The notes under the pieces are model-generated. The model did no database searches. It had not been told where the DNA came from and worked only from the letters and a program-made list of their open reading frames with translations. Shown here one piece after another: positions 1 to 11,687 of a stretch of DNA of 64,000 nt. This DNA comes from Pyrenopolyporus hunteri (Eukaryota > Ascomycota > Sordariomycetes > Xylariales > Hypoxylaceae), in NCBI GenBank assembly GCA_902806595.1, contig CADCXC010000005.1, positions 1-64,000 of the forward strand. The letters run 5' to 3'. The position numbers and the translations under genes were made by a program. How positions within the stretch are numbered: the stretch's first letter is position 1; the number at the start of each line of letters is the position of its first letter.

Positions 1-204
1 CTAACCCTAACCCTAACCCTAACCCTAACCCTAACCCTAACCCTAACCCTAACCCTAACCCTAACCCTAACCCTAACCCTAACCCTAACCCTAACCCTAA
101 CCCTAACCCTTACCCCTAACCCTAACCCTAACCCTAACCCTAACCCTAACCCTAACCCTAACCCTAACCCTAACCCTAACCCTAACCCTAACCCTAACCC
201 TAAC
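1..204. repeat. Telomere, (CCCTAA)n C-rich strand
   Basis: Uninterrupted CCCTAA (TTAGGG on the other strand) units run from the first base, which is how the C-rich strand of a left chromosome end reads. One variant unit is present near 107-118, where a unit reads CCCTTA followed by CCCCTAA. The array stops abruptly at about 204, where the subtelomeric repeat begins. Confidence 0.98.
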
Positions 205-650
205 AACGACCGGTGCCACGCTTTTGCCTAATCAATTGAGCCGCCATATATATCGCGACTACCACACTTGAAGTTATTCGCATTCTAATGGACGACTCTA
301 TTAATTGAATTGATCAAATTGTAGGTATGGATCTAATTTTAATTCAACGTGAAAGAATCGAATTGAATGAATCTATGCGAAAGATTCGAATTGTATAGAT
401 CTAATTCGACATATCCTTCGTGGCACCTTTCGAAGAATCTTTCGAATTGTATATTCAAAGCTAGGTATAAAAAGGTCATACGGGTGGTCTCTCGCGACGG
501 CTCTTTCAAAGGTGGTATGGGGTGGTCTTTCGCAAAAGCTAAGGGGTGCCACGAAAGGTGTATTAGAAAGTGTATAACTATAGAAATAGTCGTAGAATTC
601 GAAGAAAACCGAGGGTTATTGTATCACCCCACGGGGGTGACCTCCAGTTT
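205..650. repeat. Subtelomeric repeat, copy 1 (short form)
   Basis: This segment starts with a 'gccacgcttttgcctaatca'-type sequence and ends with 'gacctccagttt'. The same start, internal and end sequences recur in the same order and orientation at 3322-4350. Copy 1 lies directly against the telomere. It has single or few copies of the modules that are tandemly expanded in copy 2. The small reading frame at 367-654 lies wholly inside it and is not taken as a gene. Confidence 0.85.
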
Positions 651-1752
651 ATAATGTAATATTTACGCGTAGGGTTATGCTCAAGGCTTCTTTTTTAAAG
701 AGTTGAATTGTCTCGTTCCAGATTTTAGTTTGGGCGCTTTTACCAGCGGGAGACAGGAGAAATGGAGACGGCCTAAGATATAATCAATCAGTATTTCCTC
801 GGTTGAGCCACCGTCTCAAGGGAGGTAATCTCACTTCTTAACCGTCTGCTCGCTAAGGTACGCGCCATGGCCGTCGTCGGGATGCTGCGTCGCGGCATCA
901 GCGATGCAATGTCCGCCTTGCTCCGAGGTCCAGCCGATCAGGTTCGCGAACGAGGATCCGCTAGCGTCGGTACGGTGCAGAGCGCTCTGGCAGAAGCCGG
1001 GATTCACGGCGTTGATGACGATGTTAGCACCGGCAGCCCGGGCGCTCAGCTCCCGCATCCAAAGAATGTTTAACAGTTTAGTCGCGTTGTAGCGGTCCAT
1101 ACCCTTCCCAAATGTTGCCGGGTCGTCCATGTGTCCCAGAGTATCGGGTCCTTTGATCTCCTTAAGCTTGGCCCAGAAGTGGTTTTCCGAGCTGACAATC
1201 GTCAAGCGCGTTGGAGAGCCTGTTGCTGTCGCGGTCCTCTTGAGGGGCTCCAAGATAAGAAGAGAAAGGAGCGAGGTACCCAAGTGGTTGACCTATGTCA
1301 TGACGCGTTGGTTAGACGTCGCCGAATCTTCGCGTGTTTGTCTCGTCTCATACCTGTACGTTTAGCTCGTGGCCCCCCTTTGATTTGACATACTCCATAC
1401 TCTTAACACCGGCGTTGAGTATAGCGATATCCAGGCGGTCGAGGCCTGCGACCTGGTCGGCGAAGTTCGCGATGCTCTCAAAAGACTCCTGATCAACCGC
1501 CCACACGTGAACTTCGATATGGGGATTCAGGGCCAAGATGATTCTCTTCGCTTCTTCGCCCTTAGATATACTACGAACCCCGATAATTATGCGAGACAAG
1601 CCATGGCTGGCCAACTCCTTGCATACTTCGAAACCCAAACCAGCGTTAGCGCCCGTGACTAGAGCGGTTTTCCCGTTAAGATTGAGGCTGTTAGGTAGCG
1701 GCTTGGGCTTAAAAGTGACCTGTCTATATAGAAATACTGGGAAGTGGCCCAT
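649..1752 (-). CDS. Short-chain dehydrogenase/reductase (SDR), three exons
   Basis: NAD(P)-dependent oxidoreductase of the SDR superfamily; the substrate cannot be told from sequence. I splice exons 1752-1354, 1292-835 and 772-649 (326 aa). Introns are 1353-1293 (61 nt, GTATGA...CTAACC...TAG) and 834-773 (62 nt, GTGAGA...TTAG). Visible motifs are the cofactor glycine motif TGANAGLG (residues 33-40), the NAG motif, the catalytic serine in VSSENHF (about 167) and YNATK (Tyr201, Lys205). The third exon restores the usual SDR C-terminal segment with a PSPF...KIW pattern, which the unspliced frame lacks. The architecture resembles retinol-dehydrogenase-like fungal SDRs, often found near secondary-metabolism genes, although no such cluster is visible here. 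The stop codon coincides with the edge of subtelomeric repeat copy 1, so the last few residues may come from the repeat junction. Confidence 0.85.
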
Positions 1753-3230
1753 GATTGCGAGGCGAACCAGCTATAATCGGAATGTCGGATTTAGGAAAGG
1801 GGCCGTTCGCCTTTGAAGTTGAGTATGAAGGCTGATATAAGATAGAGAGGTATGGTAGCGAGGAGTGTAGCCGCGATAGGTTTAACGAATTCTTCGCCCT
1901 AGCTTTAGCTAGATGACATCGCATGATCGAAGATTTAATGAGGCGGGCAGAGCTTAAATAGACGCGAATTAAGGACGAATATAACTTCGTGTATACAAAA
2001 GTCCAGTTGGATAGCTTAATTTGTATAACGAAGTACTCAAATTGGATGTGTTCTTTATACGGGCGTACAAAAGTACGTTTCGTGCGTTGACGTATTTATT
2101 AGGTGGATAGAAGTGCAGTGCCGTAAGACGGCATTAGGGCCTTAAAATAGTTCAGTCGCCCATTAAAACTGCGGGCGTAGATAGGTACCAGGCATGGGGG
2201 ATGCTGGGTTATCGTTCCCGCGAGATTCCTTAATAAGGCAAGCTTGCGGGAGAGTGATGTTGACATACAAAACTTTCCTTATATGTAGCAATCTTTCCGT
2301 AACGCAGTCTCGGTCTCCAATCCGGGACTTTTGCTTATACGCATTACGATCCGTATTCCGACTCTAAGGAATAAGTAGGGTATCACTCCTTTCTACGTCC
2401 CATGCTAATCGAATTGATGCAACTGCCATATCCCAACATTAATCTTATGTCCGAATGCTTGTCATCAGCTTCAGTTTTAGGGATTTGTGAGGGGAATCTC
2501 AGTTATCGTTACGTAGCTAATTAATTTAATTCTACCACTATACATAGAGAGCCGGATAACCTTTGACGGTTGCGTAGGTAGGTATATAACGTTTAAAAGC
2601 ACTACCCTGTGGCAAATTGTTCCGTTCTATATCAGGTTATAAGGTATTACTTCTTATCTTCCTTTCGACTTATAGTCAATAATAGTAATTATCCACAACA
2701 CGCTGGTAGAAACCGTCCTAGTTCGCGAATAAGTGAAAACCACACCACAACGAACCCCCGCGTAGCACTTTACCCCACCATTCAAAGCTCTGCTGAAGTG
2801 AATCAGGGTCCCCGGCATCGATCAAGGTCTCCGTAGGAGCCGCATTACGACGAACCCGCTACAGTTTCAAGAGAGTCTAGCTCGGTAACAATCCGTGAGC
2901 GAATAGGAGGGCTACCCAGCTGCTGGTGCCAACATACGTACCATACCCTAGTAATCATTCGAAGGATCCCTGGGCGGCAACAAAGGTACCAAATGCTTAC
3001 AGGGCAGCAGGGTCGACACGTACCCTGGCCCAAATGCATGCATTAAAAAGCTAGCTCAGAGTCCCTGTTATGGCACGTTTCGAATCCTGCGTATATTGGG
3101 CGATACATATGTATGTATACCAGCTATCCCGGAAGTGCCCGAGGTTTCCTCGGGATATTGTCTCGATTTTTTTTCCCAGCAAAAAAAAATTTAATTACGT
3201 AAAAATTCACGAGCCACATTTCCCACGCCA
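1753..3230. other. Gene-poor stretch
   Basis: I see no convincing gene. There are only short reading frames without recognisable motifs. Composition is moderately AT-rich but not RIP-like. Confidence 0.6.
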
Positions 3231-3310
3231 CACCAGCCACACACCACACCACACCACACCACACCACGCCACGCCACGCCACGCCACGCCAACTAGCCAC
3301 GCGCACGCCC
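3231..3310. repeat. (CCACA)n/(CCACG)n pentanucleotide array
   Basis: A run of CCACA units passes into a run of CCACG units just before subtelomeric repeat copy 2. It occupies the position that the telomere occupies relative to copy 1. Confidence 0.8.
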
Positions 3311-3321
3311 CGCTCAACGGC

Positions 3322-4355
3322 CCGTGCCACGCTTTTACCTAATCAATTGAGCCGCTCAATTGAGCCGCCATATATATCGCGACTACCACACTTGAAGTTA
3401 TTCGCATTCTAATGGACGATTCTATTAATTGAATTGATCTAATTGAATTGATTTAATTGAATTGATTTAGTTGAATTGATCTAGTTGAATTGATCTAGTT
3501 GAATTGATCTAATTGTAGGTATGGATCTAATTCTAATTCAACGTATGGTTCGATTTGAAAGAATCGAATTGAATGAATCGAATTGAATGAATCGAATTGA
3601 ATGAATCGAATTGAATGAATCGAATTGAATGGATCTAATTCTAATTCAACGTATGATTCTATTTGAAAGATTCGAATTGTATGGATCTAATTGTAGGTAT
3701 GGATCTAATTGTAGGTATGGATCTAATTGTAGGTATGGATCTAATTGTATGGATTTGATTATATAGATCTAATTCTAATTCGACGTATCTTTCGTGGCAC
3801 CTTTCGAAGAATCTTTCGAATTGTATATTCAAAGCTAGGTATAAAAGGGTCATACGGGTGGTCACTCGCGACGGCTCTTTCGAAAGATTCTTAGAAAGGT
3901 AGTAGGGGTGGCCTCTCGCGACGGCTCTTTCGAAAGTGGTATGGGTGGCCTCTCGCGACGGTTTTATCGAAAGGTGGTATGGGGTGGTTTCTCGCGACGG
4001 CTCTTTCAAAGGTGGTAGGGGGTGGGCTCTCGCGACGGCTCTTTCAAAGGTGGTAGGGGGTGGGCTCTCGCGACGGTTTTATCGAAAGGTAGTAGGGGTG
4101 GTCTCTCGCGACGGCTTCATCGAAAGGTGGTATGGGGTGGTTTCTCGCGACGGCTCTTCGAAAGGTGGCACGGGTGGTTTCTCGTAAAAGCTAAGGGGTG
4201 CCACGAAAGCGGTATTAGAAGCTGTATTAGAAGCTGTATTTGAAGCTGTATTGGCAGTTGTATTAGAAGGTGTATGACTATAAAAATAATCGTAGAATTC
4301 GAAGAAAACCGAGGGCTATTGTGTCACCCCACGGGGGTGACCTCCAGTTTAATGT
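3322..4355. repeat. Subtelomeric repeat, copy 2 (expanded form)
   Basis: Same start and end modules and orientation as 205-650, but more than twice as long because internal modules are tandemly amplified. About six 14-bp units (ttgaattgatctaa type) lie near 3427-3513. About five 14-bp units (gaatcgaattgaat) lie near 3555-3640. About four 18-bp units (tgtaggtatggatctaat) lie near 3686-3750. About seven or eight units of roughly 38-45 bp containing 'ctctcgcgacggctctttc' lie near 3855-4190. 13-bp units (agctgtattagaa type) lie near 4205-4275. Reading frames here merely translate the repeats. Confidence 0.88.
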
Positions 4356-4360
4356 CGCGG

Positions 4361-5957
4361 TAGAAGGGCGTTAAAATAAGTGGCGCAGCCGCACCCAGCC
4401 ACCGTATTAGCCACAACACTAACAACCTATATCATTTACCCCTTTTTTTCGATCGTTAATAACGTTTTAATTATATAACGTAAAAAGTTATAAATTCGTA
4501 ATTATATATAGAAATAAATTTTAATTATTATTTAATTTTTTTTTAAATTAAATTATTAATTTTTTTATTAATATAATTTTTCGAAAAAATAATAACTATT
4601 TAAATATATTAAAAAAAACGTATATTAAAAAAATAACGAAATATTTTTAAATTATAAAATAATAAAATAAATACGATAATATTTAAAAGTAATTTTTTCG
4701 AATATTTAACGTAAAAAAATTTATTAATTGTCGAATTTTTTAAATAAATTATCGTAATAAATTTTAATTAAAATTTAATTTTAACGATATCGAAATTTTA
4801 ACCGATTTTAATTTTCGTCGATTAAATTACGATTTTACATTATAAAATTTTAAAAAACGTAAAAAAAAATTTTTAAAAATCGACGTAAATCGTATAATCG
4901 ATTTTTTAAAAATTAATAACAAAAATTAAAAATAAAAATTTCGTCGATTTTTTTAAAAAAATTTTATCGATAATATAAATATCGATAAAATTTTTAACGA
5001 TAAAACGATTCGCCGATAATTAAAAAAATTAAAATATTATTTTAAAATTAAATAATAAAAAAAAATATTATTAAAAATTATAACTAAATTTACGTCGAAA
5101 TTATAAAACGAAAAATAATTTTTAATTATTAATAAAACGAAAAATAATAACGAAATTATATATCGTTAAATAAAATATATTTCGATTTTTTATCGTAATA
5201 ATTTAATAAAATAATTCGAAAAATAATCGAAAAAAATAACATTTTTATTATTAATTATAATAAAAAAAATTTATTAAAACGACGGCATTAAAAAAAAAAA
5301 TAATAATTAAATATCGATAAATAAAAATTAATTTACGTCGTCGTTATAATAAATTAAAATTACGTATCGTTTTTATATTAATATAATATAAAATTTAATA
5401 TTAATAAAAAAATTTTTTCGAAAAAATATATTAACGTTTTAAAAAACTTTATTTTATACGTTAAATTTTATTATAACTATCGTAATTTCGTATTATTTAA
5501 AAATAAAAATTTAATTTATAAAATTTTAAAATAAAATTTAATATATAAATAGAAAAAAAATTAAAATATTATATTTATTTATATATTATTAAATAATTCG
5601 AATTTTAATTTTATCGAAAATTTTATTAAAAAAATTAAAAATATATTATAAAGTTTAAAATATTCGAACGTTAAAAAATTAAAAAAATTAATCGAAAAAA
5701 AATAATCGAATTAAAATAAAAAAATTATTAATAAAAATATCGATTTTATATTTAAAAAATAATTAAATATAAAAAAAATTAAAAAATAAAAAATAATATA
5801 TTAAGGTTATTTTTATATATAATTAAATAGTTATTTTCTTTCGAATTAACGATTTTATTAAAGGTTAAATCTATGGTGTTATTAGCGATAATAATTTAGT
5901 GTTATGGTTAATACGGTGGCTGGGTGCGGCTGCGCCACTTATTTTGACGCCCTTCTG
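4361..5957. mobile_element. RIP-degraded DNA transposon with 62-bp TIRs and 5-bp TSD
   Basis: Inverted repeats 4361-4422 and 5896-5957 match at 58 of 62 positions, and all four differences are transitions. The left end reads TAGAAGGGCG and the right end, on the other strand, CAGAAGGGCG. Flanking bases 4356-4360 and 5958-5962 are both CGCGG, a 5-bp target-site duplication. The roughly 1.47 kb interior is extremely AT-rich, has no usable reading frame, and keeps C almost only in CpG, as expected after RIP. Both tips have C to T changes in CpA context, so the ancestral tip was probably CAGAAGGGCGTC. The superfamily is unknown: 5 bp fits neither TA (Tc1/mariner), 8 bp (hAT) nor 9-10 bp (MULE) duplications. 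Confidence 0.88.
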
Positions 5958-5962
5958 CGCGG

Positions 5963-7926
5963 TAAGAACCCGCATCGCCAAGACCGTCACAGCGCCAGCT
6001 GAGCGGATAAGAAACTCTCGGACGGTGGCACTGAGGGGTCATTTCAGATCTGGCCAATGCGGTATTACCACAAAGGCCCGGTAGAGCTAGTGTCTGGTTA
6101 AGATCCCCCTACCCTTGGAACGAAGGGCAAACATCATTACGCTATGATCAAGGCCACGAGTCCCCGTCTGCGTCTATCGCTCGGTAAGGCTAGGTGCTAG
6201 GAAACGTAAGGCGTCGAGATAGGTTACCTATCCGGACGGAGAACGCCCCAAAGCCTCGTTAGCTTAGCAAGGACCCGAGCATGATGTAGGGAAATATGGA
6301 GAGATATACATACATAATTAGATATCAAGCAGAGGTAAGCAAAGGCGTACGTAGATACCTCTCACCATCAGCTCGCTCTAATAAAAACGTGGCGCGCGAC
6401 GCCGACTTGCCGTGACTCGCCGCGCCTTTGGTAAAGAATTAGGGAAGACTCCCCAAAGCCTCAATATCGATGAAGTATAGGGCCGTGAAGGTCGTAAAAT
6501 GTTTGAGAGAATGATTCAACCCCTTTTCGAGGAGAATTCCTCCTCGAGTCGTGCAGAGTTGGATGTTAGTTCACGGGAGTTTGCTAAGTGGAAAAAGAAA
6601 AAAGTAAAGCCCTTGAAACAACGGGCGGTGCCTCCCTGGCGTCTATTCATCGTAGGTACATCTAGATCCTCTCCTCTCCCAACCCTAAATCATTAATCGC
6701 ATATTAGCCAACCCTTAATTGGCCTTTTGAGTAATTCGTACTATTTTAATGCTAACTAACGCTCACCACTCTGTCGGATGTTATACACGTTTCTTTCAGA
6801 TCTGTAAGCGTTATTAGACTGTAGAAAAGCACAAGATGTCTCTATGGCACGGTAGGATTGCGATCGATCGAATTTGATAGGGGAATCGAAGGTGCCGATG
6901 AGAATTATTATATCTAAATACCTAAGCATCGGTAATGAGTGGAAGGACGCTTATTACCTTGCAGGATATGCCGATTTTAGTCATTTTCTACGAAGTTACC
7001 GGCCGTACCATACACTCGAAACCCGTTGATTTCGCGCATATACGCGAGTTTAATGCTAGCTTTTCGGGCCGCGGGACCTCGCTGGCTGAAAATACACTTA
7101 CATACCGCACTACCCTTAAACTTCTTATTGGATACCATCGCTCGAGACAAGTCCTAACCTGTGGTGTAAACTATAAGGCCTACGTCCAGGAAGACTCCCG
7201 AAGCTAAGATAAGGTTCGCGATACGCCAGACTGACAAAGCGGCTCCGAAAATGAGCATGTACGGCACCAGTAATGAGCGCTGGGCCAGCTTATCCATCGA
7301 CCATACATGGTAATGCTTGAAAAGGTAGTCGCAGAGAAAAGTGGTCGAACATCAATTTCCCCAGGCCTAATGGGAGTGACGAAACGAGTAGACCGGAGCT
7401 CAGAGACGTTACCCGAGAACTTTTACTTAAAGACTTCACACAAGACTGCGTTTAACGTTGTCAGAGATTAGGAGGCTACGAAATCATTGTCAAGATTACG
7501 ACACCCAATCCATACCGCACAAGCACGACTCCAGCTCACATACAGCACCCAGAGCGATGCTTAAGCCACCTTCCGTACCTTATCCTGAGAAAAACGATAA
7601 CCCTGTAATTCAGGATCGGGGGGTAGGGATATTAACATCACAAGCACTAACGTCGTCGGGCTTAAAATCTGGAATGTCTTAATCGCTCTACTCGGTTTAC
7701 CTAGATTATCTCTGGTAACTCAGTTCAGAATACTTGGCGAGAACGCCCAACATTTTGTTACACCGTCTTCGTACCGATCCAGAGAGGATTTGAGGTACAG
7801 GTGAGTGTATTCCCATCTCTGCTACACGTGGCTTGTATATACCCGACGCCGATGGCGTCGAACGTGGACCTGTTACGTCGTCAGCAACATTCGTTGGCAT
7901 CCAACTTTAGGCACAGTCAACGTGAC
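5963..7926. other. Gene-poor stretch
   Basis: No gene that I can support. The frames at 6499-6696, 6935-7207 and 7458-7682 have no recognisable motif, splice context or signal sequence. Confidence 0.55.
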
Positions 7927-8852
7927 TCACGACTCGCTACAATTCCAGCGCTGGGTGACTATCAGCACGTCTAGCTGAGGGTCGAAGCGATAGGTTGCCG
8001 TTGTCGTCGGACTCTCCCCTGTCGATGACTTGCAGGTGCCCTCGAAAATATTGCCTTGGTTCCCTGAAGTTGTACAGTCGAACAAGTCGGTATTAGCCAT
8101 GTTCCTCAGTGTGAACGACGGGCCGGTGTCGGACTGTGGTGTGCTGGAGGACGGTGAGCCGGGAACCAACTCGTACTGCCGCCGCCAATTTTCAAGCTGC
8201 CACGATTGGTATCGTTGAGAATTATCCGTACAAGAGTCGGCCGCTAGGCGCGCCGGGCCCCCCTTAGTAACCACGTTCAAGCTGTTGCCCTTCAATGCGC
8301 AACTCTCGCCGTCTTCGGCGGTCGTCGTACAGTCCATGTCCAAGTGGAAAGAACCCGTGGCCAGACCGTCGGCCCTGTCCGACAATGTCAGTCAACTTCA
8401 TTCCTCTTCGTCGTCGGCTCTTGGAAGGGAGGACTGAAATATGTAAGAGACGGCACACACCCCTGTTTATCAGAGCAGGCGAACGTGTGGGATATGTACA
8501 TGGTACGGTTCTTCCAGTCTAGAGCAAATGAGATCGCGGTATCGTAGGTACGCCCATTCCCGGCCCAAATGCAGTCGCTCCATATAATATTCCCGTCTTC
8601 GTACCATCCCGCCCACGATTCCGGCCACGCCGCGACGCACTCGAAAAACGTCCCCTGGGCGCGATTTCCGGGCACTATACTCACAGCTATCGTAGCGGTC
8701 CCCTCGTCCTTACCCGGTTCCGCGCCGTCGTACCTAGCGGCACCTACGGTCCATTGGTACTCCGAAGCAGCGTCGCTACCACATGCTCTGGCGGCGTCGG
8801 TTCCACGGGTAAGCAACCACGCAGTCGCAAAAGCTAATAGGCGGATTCGCAT
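7927..8852 (-). CDS. Putative secreted cysteine-containing protein, two exons
   Basis: No function known. The start at 8852 gives a clear signal peptide (residues 1 to about 20, ending ...TRGTDA before ARACG). Two open frames are best joined by an intron 8460-8375 (86 nt, GTGTGT donor, CTGAC branch, acag acceptor), giving exons 8852-8461 and 8374-7927 and 279 aa. The join puts FACSDKQG directly before ADGLATG, which reads smoothly; the donor is weak, so this boundary is the least certain part. Cysteines are spread through the mature protein (for example FECVA, SDCIWAG, MDCTT, ESCAL, DSCTD, DCTTS, GTCKSS, WNCSES). The pattern resembles small secreted proteins common in plant-associated sordariomycetes, possibly effector-like. 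That is inference. Confidence 0.65.
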
Positions 8853-9615
8853 CTTGACGTGTAGCGCAAATGTCTTGAGCGTGTTGGAAGATGGGAACTA
8901 GTCTAAATCTCCGCCGACATAATTACGAGGTGATAAAGGGCGTCTCGATATCTACTCGCGGGTGTCCCCATCCGTTCTCTAGTTATACCGGTGCGATTAA
9001 TTGCCGCTAAGTCTTGGGCGTTACATCGCAATCTGGAAGAGTGAGTCGAGTTTGATCGTATTTTACCGTCGTCGCAACAGGAATCCACAACTCTTCTCGC
9101 CCATATACCTATATACGGAATGAACTGTTTGATAAGAGTCCCATATCCGCGAATGCTTGTCAAAGTAACCCCGATACATTTCATACCCACCAATTCCGCT
9201 ACACATCGCACTTGATTATACTAGAATAGAATATACCTAGCAATCTGAGGCGCCTATGACGACAATTTGAGTATAGATAAGTAGGTAGAAATCCAACAGA
9301 TCGAAACCGAGATCCCCGCCCTAGGTGCTATATGACTAGAGCTGGTTGGGGGAAGATAGTTACCGGATAAATCGACGGGCGTCGGGGGCATTCCTCCACT
9401 CAATATATTTTTATATTGCACCCACAGAGGAAGATACCAAGTCGTAGATATGGCAGGCCGGCATTATTTTTAGAAGGAAGACGATTTTTTGTATATAGGA
9501 ATTAGGATCTGAGATGACATACGTTACGACAGAGAGCCCAGGTTTCTTTTTTGGCCCGAGGCCTTCCATCGCCGCAACCTCTTTCGCTACCTAGTCAGCT
9601 ACGGTGTTCTTCAAG
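8853..9615. other. Intergenic region between divergently transcribed genes
   Basis: It separates two divergently transcribed secreted-protein genes (7927-8852 on minus and 9616-10893 on plus) and so must hold both promoters. The frame at 8903-9211 has no ATG start or recognisable motif. Confidence 0.55.
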
Positions 9616-10893
9616 ATGCAGTGGAAGACTTTGGCGCTGGCCCTCCTAGCGCAGGGGGTCGCCGCCCAGCAGATGATACGCTTCGGATGTTCGCAGCTTG
9701 TGATTGAGCGTTTGGACCCTTTGGTCAACCCTGGCACGACGCCGTCGCCGCATGTCCATCAGATCGTAGGGGGCAACTCCTTCAACTCCAGCATGGACCC
9801 GGCAACGCATGACCCTGTCAGGGATTCCACCTGTACTAGCTGCACATTCTCCGAGGACTTCTCCAACTACTGGACAGCGGTTTTATATTTCCGGGCCCGC
9901 AACGGAACGTACAAGCGAGTGCCCCAGTTTGCCAACGTCGGACTTCGTGCTGTCGGCGGTATCACGGTGTACTACATCCCGCCATATGACGGGAAGACGA
10001 AGGTAACCGCGTTCAAGCCAGGTTTCCGTATGCTCGTAGGGGATGCGGCACTTCGTTCGGCCCAGGGAATGCAGCGTCAGCTGTGCCACCGTTGTTATAC
10101 TTCCGCCGAAGGAGCCGGCGTCGCTGGCGACTCGGGTGGTGCGCCATGCACCGGCTCCGATACCCAGAGTTTGCCCAAGGGTCCTTGCGCAGGCGGTATT
10201 CGCACCACCATCACGTTCCCAACTTGTTGGGACGGCAAGAACGTGGATAGCCCGGATCACAAGAGCCACGTCGCGTATCCTAAGCAAGGTTCCTTCGAAT
10301 CCGTGGGTGCCTGTCCAGAGAGCCACCCGATCAAATTACCTCAGCTCATGTACGAAGTCATGTGGGATGTAAGTATTTTAATTACTTCATTACGCTGCCC
10401 GTGACCTTCGACCGTGATCGTCAACCCCGGAACTGGAGTGATCGCGTTGGAGAATTACTTACTGACTGATATTTTTTCGGCCTTTAGACGCGACCTTTTA
10501 ATGACCCGGATCTGTGGCCTGAGGATGGCTCCCAGCCATTCTTCTGGAGTACTAATGACGAGTAAGCTCCCAAGCCACACGCACGCGGGACGGGGGCATA
10601 TGCTAAGACAATCATCCACAGGACCGGATTCTCTCAGCACGGAGATTACATTTTCGGCTGGAAGGGCGATGCGCTCCAGCGGGCTTTAGACGCCAGATGT
10701 AACAATGCCGTTTGCAAGGAGCTCAAGGTACAGACTTCTGAAGAGGCCATGAGATGCACCAAAGCCCAGACCGCGGTAGAAGACGTTGACGGATGTAAGC
10801 TGCACCCCTCTCCAAAATGCTGTTGTGACATAATGAATGCTAATCTCTCAAATAGGGTTGGAGAGCATCCCGGGCAGCGTCATGGCGAAGTAG
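9616..10893 (+). CDS. DUF1996 secreted protein, four exons
   Basis: A member of the fungal DUF1996 family of extracellular proteins, function unknown. Exons are 9616-10368, 10488-10561, 10622-10794 and 10856-10893 (345 aa). Introns are 119, 60 and 61 nt with GTAAGT, GTAAGC and GTAAGC donors and GCTAAT/CTAAG branch sites. The ATG at 9616 opens a signal peptide (MQWKTLALALLAQGVAA). The mature part has the family hallmark PHVHQIVGGNSF near residues 48-60. After splicing, the C-terminal DUF1996 signature appears across the exon 1/2 and 2/3 junctions (MWD/TRPFNDPDLWPEDGSQPF and QHGDYIFGWKGDALQRA). The protein ends DVDGW...SVMAK. Length and motif order fit an intact family member. An upstream GTG at 9604 is not a plausible start. 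Confidence 0.9.
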
Positions 10894-11687
10894 AGTAACT
10901 GGCGTAGATACGCGTTACGCGAACATGGGTCGGGAACGGTTCTCTCATGTACGTTATCAAAGTTTAGGAGGTATGACTATACCCAAGTTAAATTCTGCCG
11001 AAGAATCGCAATTATCGTAGTCTTCCGTATCATACATACATACCTAGGTAGGTAGGTAGGTATTATATATCCCTAGTCGGCGTCAATTAGTTAGGTACTT
11101 AGATAGGTATGTATAACTTCAACCCGGTGTCTTGTGATAGTTAGTACATATTATAGGTGTATTAATGTTAAGTTCGATTTGCCGTCACGCTTTTACGTTT
11201 TATATTCGCCATCGCTCTAAAATGGCTCTTCTCATATCGTTATCTAACGCATACCTAGGTAGGTACCTATGCATACCTAGGTACCTACCTAACCTAGGTA
11301 CCTAACCCATCACCCATCCAGGTATCTAGGTACACATATACCTAGGTACCTAAGTACCTACATATGAAACCTGGTACCGCAAATTACTAAGGTCCCAGTA
11401 GGTTAGGTCGACTATAACCACTTCCGCCTCTTCCACGTCTAGTCCACGTTAGCGCGTTGGCGGTCAAAAATGGCAGAAAATAGGTCGAGGGCAAAAAAAT
11501 CGAGGGAAGAAAAGAAAAGATGAAAAGGAAAAAAAAAAAAGGAAAACAGAAGAAAGAGTAAAGGAGAACCAAAATAAAATAAAAAAAAATTATAGAGGAA
11601 AAGTTAGTAACTCTCAATATCTTCAGATACTACGCGATCAAGTCATCAGGAACGTTCGTCCGACTGACCCTGCGCCGCTCGTTTCAC
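10894..11687. other. Intergenic, rich in CCTAGGTA-type repeats
   Basis: Contains dense tetranucleotide runs and palindromes of the TACCTAGGTA kind at 11041-11064 and 11251-11370, then a purine-rich A/G tract at about 11490-11600 upstream of the Mtf1-like gene. No gene seen. Confidence 0.7.

Noticed and set aside
3659..4243. Overlapping reading frames with repeated SRDGSFKGG-type peptides
   Set aside because: They are translations of the tandem units of the subtelomeric repeat, exist on both strands and frames, and have no other support.
4361..5957. hAT or Tc1/mariner assignment for the TIR element
   Set aside because: The CAG tip recalls hAT, but the matching flanks are 5 bp (CGCGG) and neither an 8-bp nor a TA duplication fits both sides.
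8295..8901. Plus-strand frames over the secreted-protein gene at 7927-8852
   Set aside because: Antisense shadows; the minus strand has the signal peptide, splice sites and cysteine pattern.
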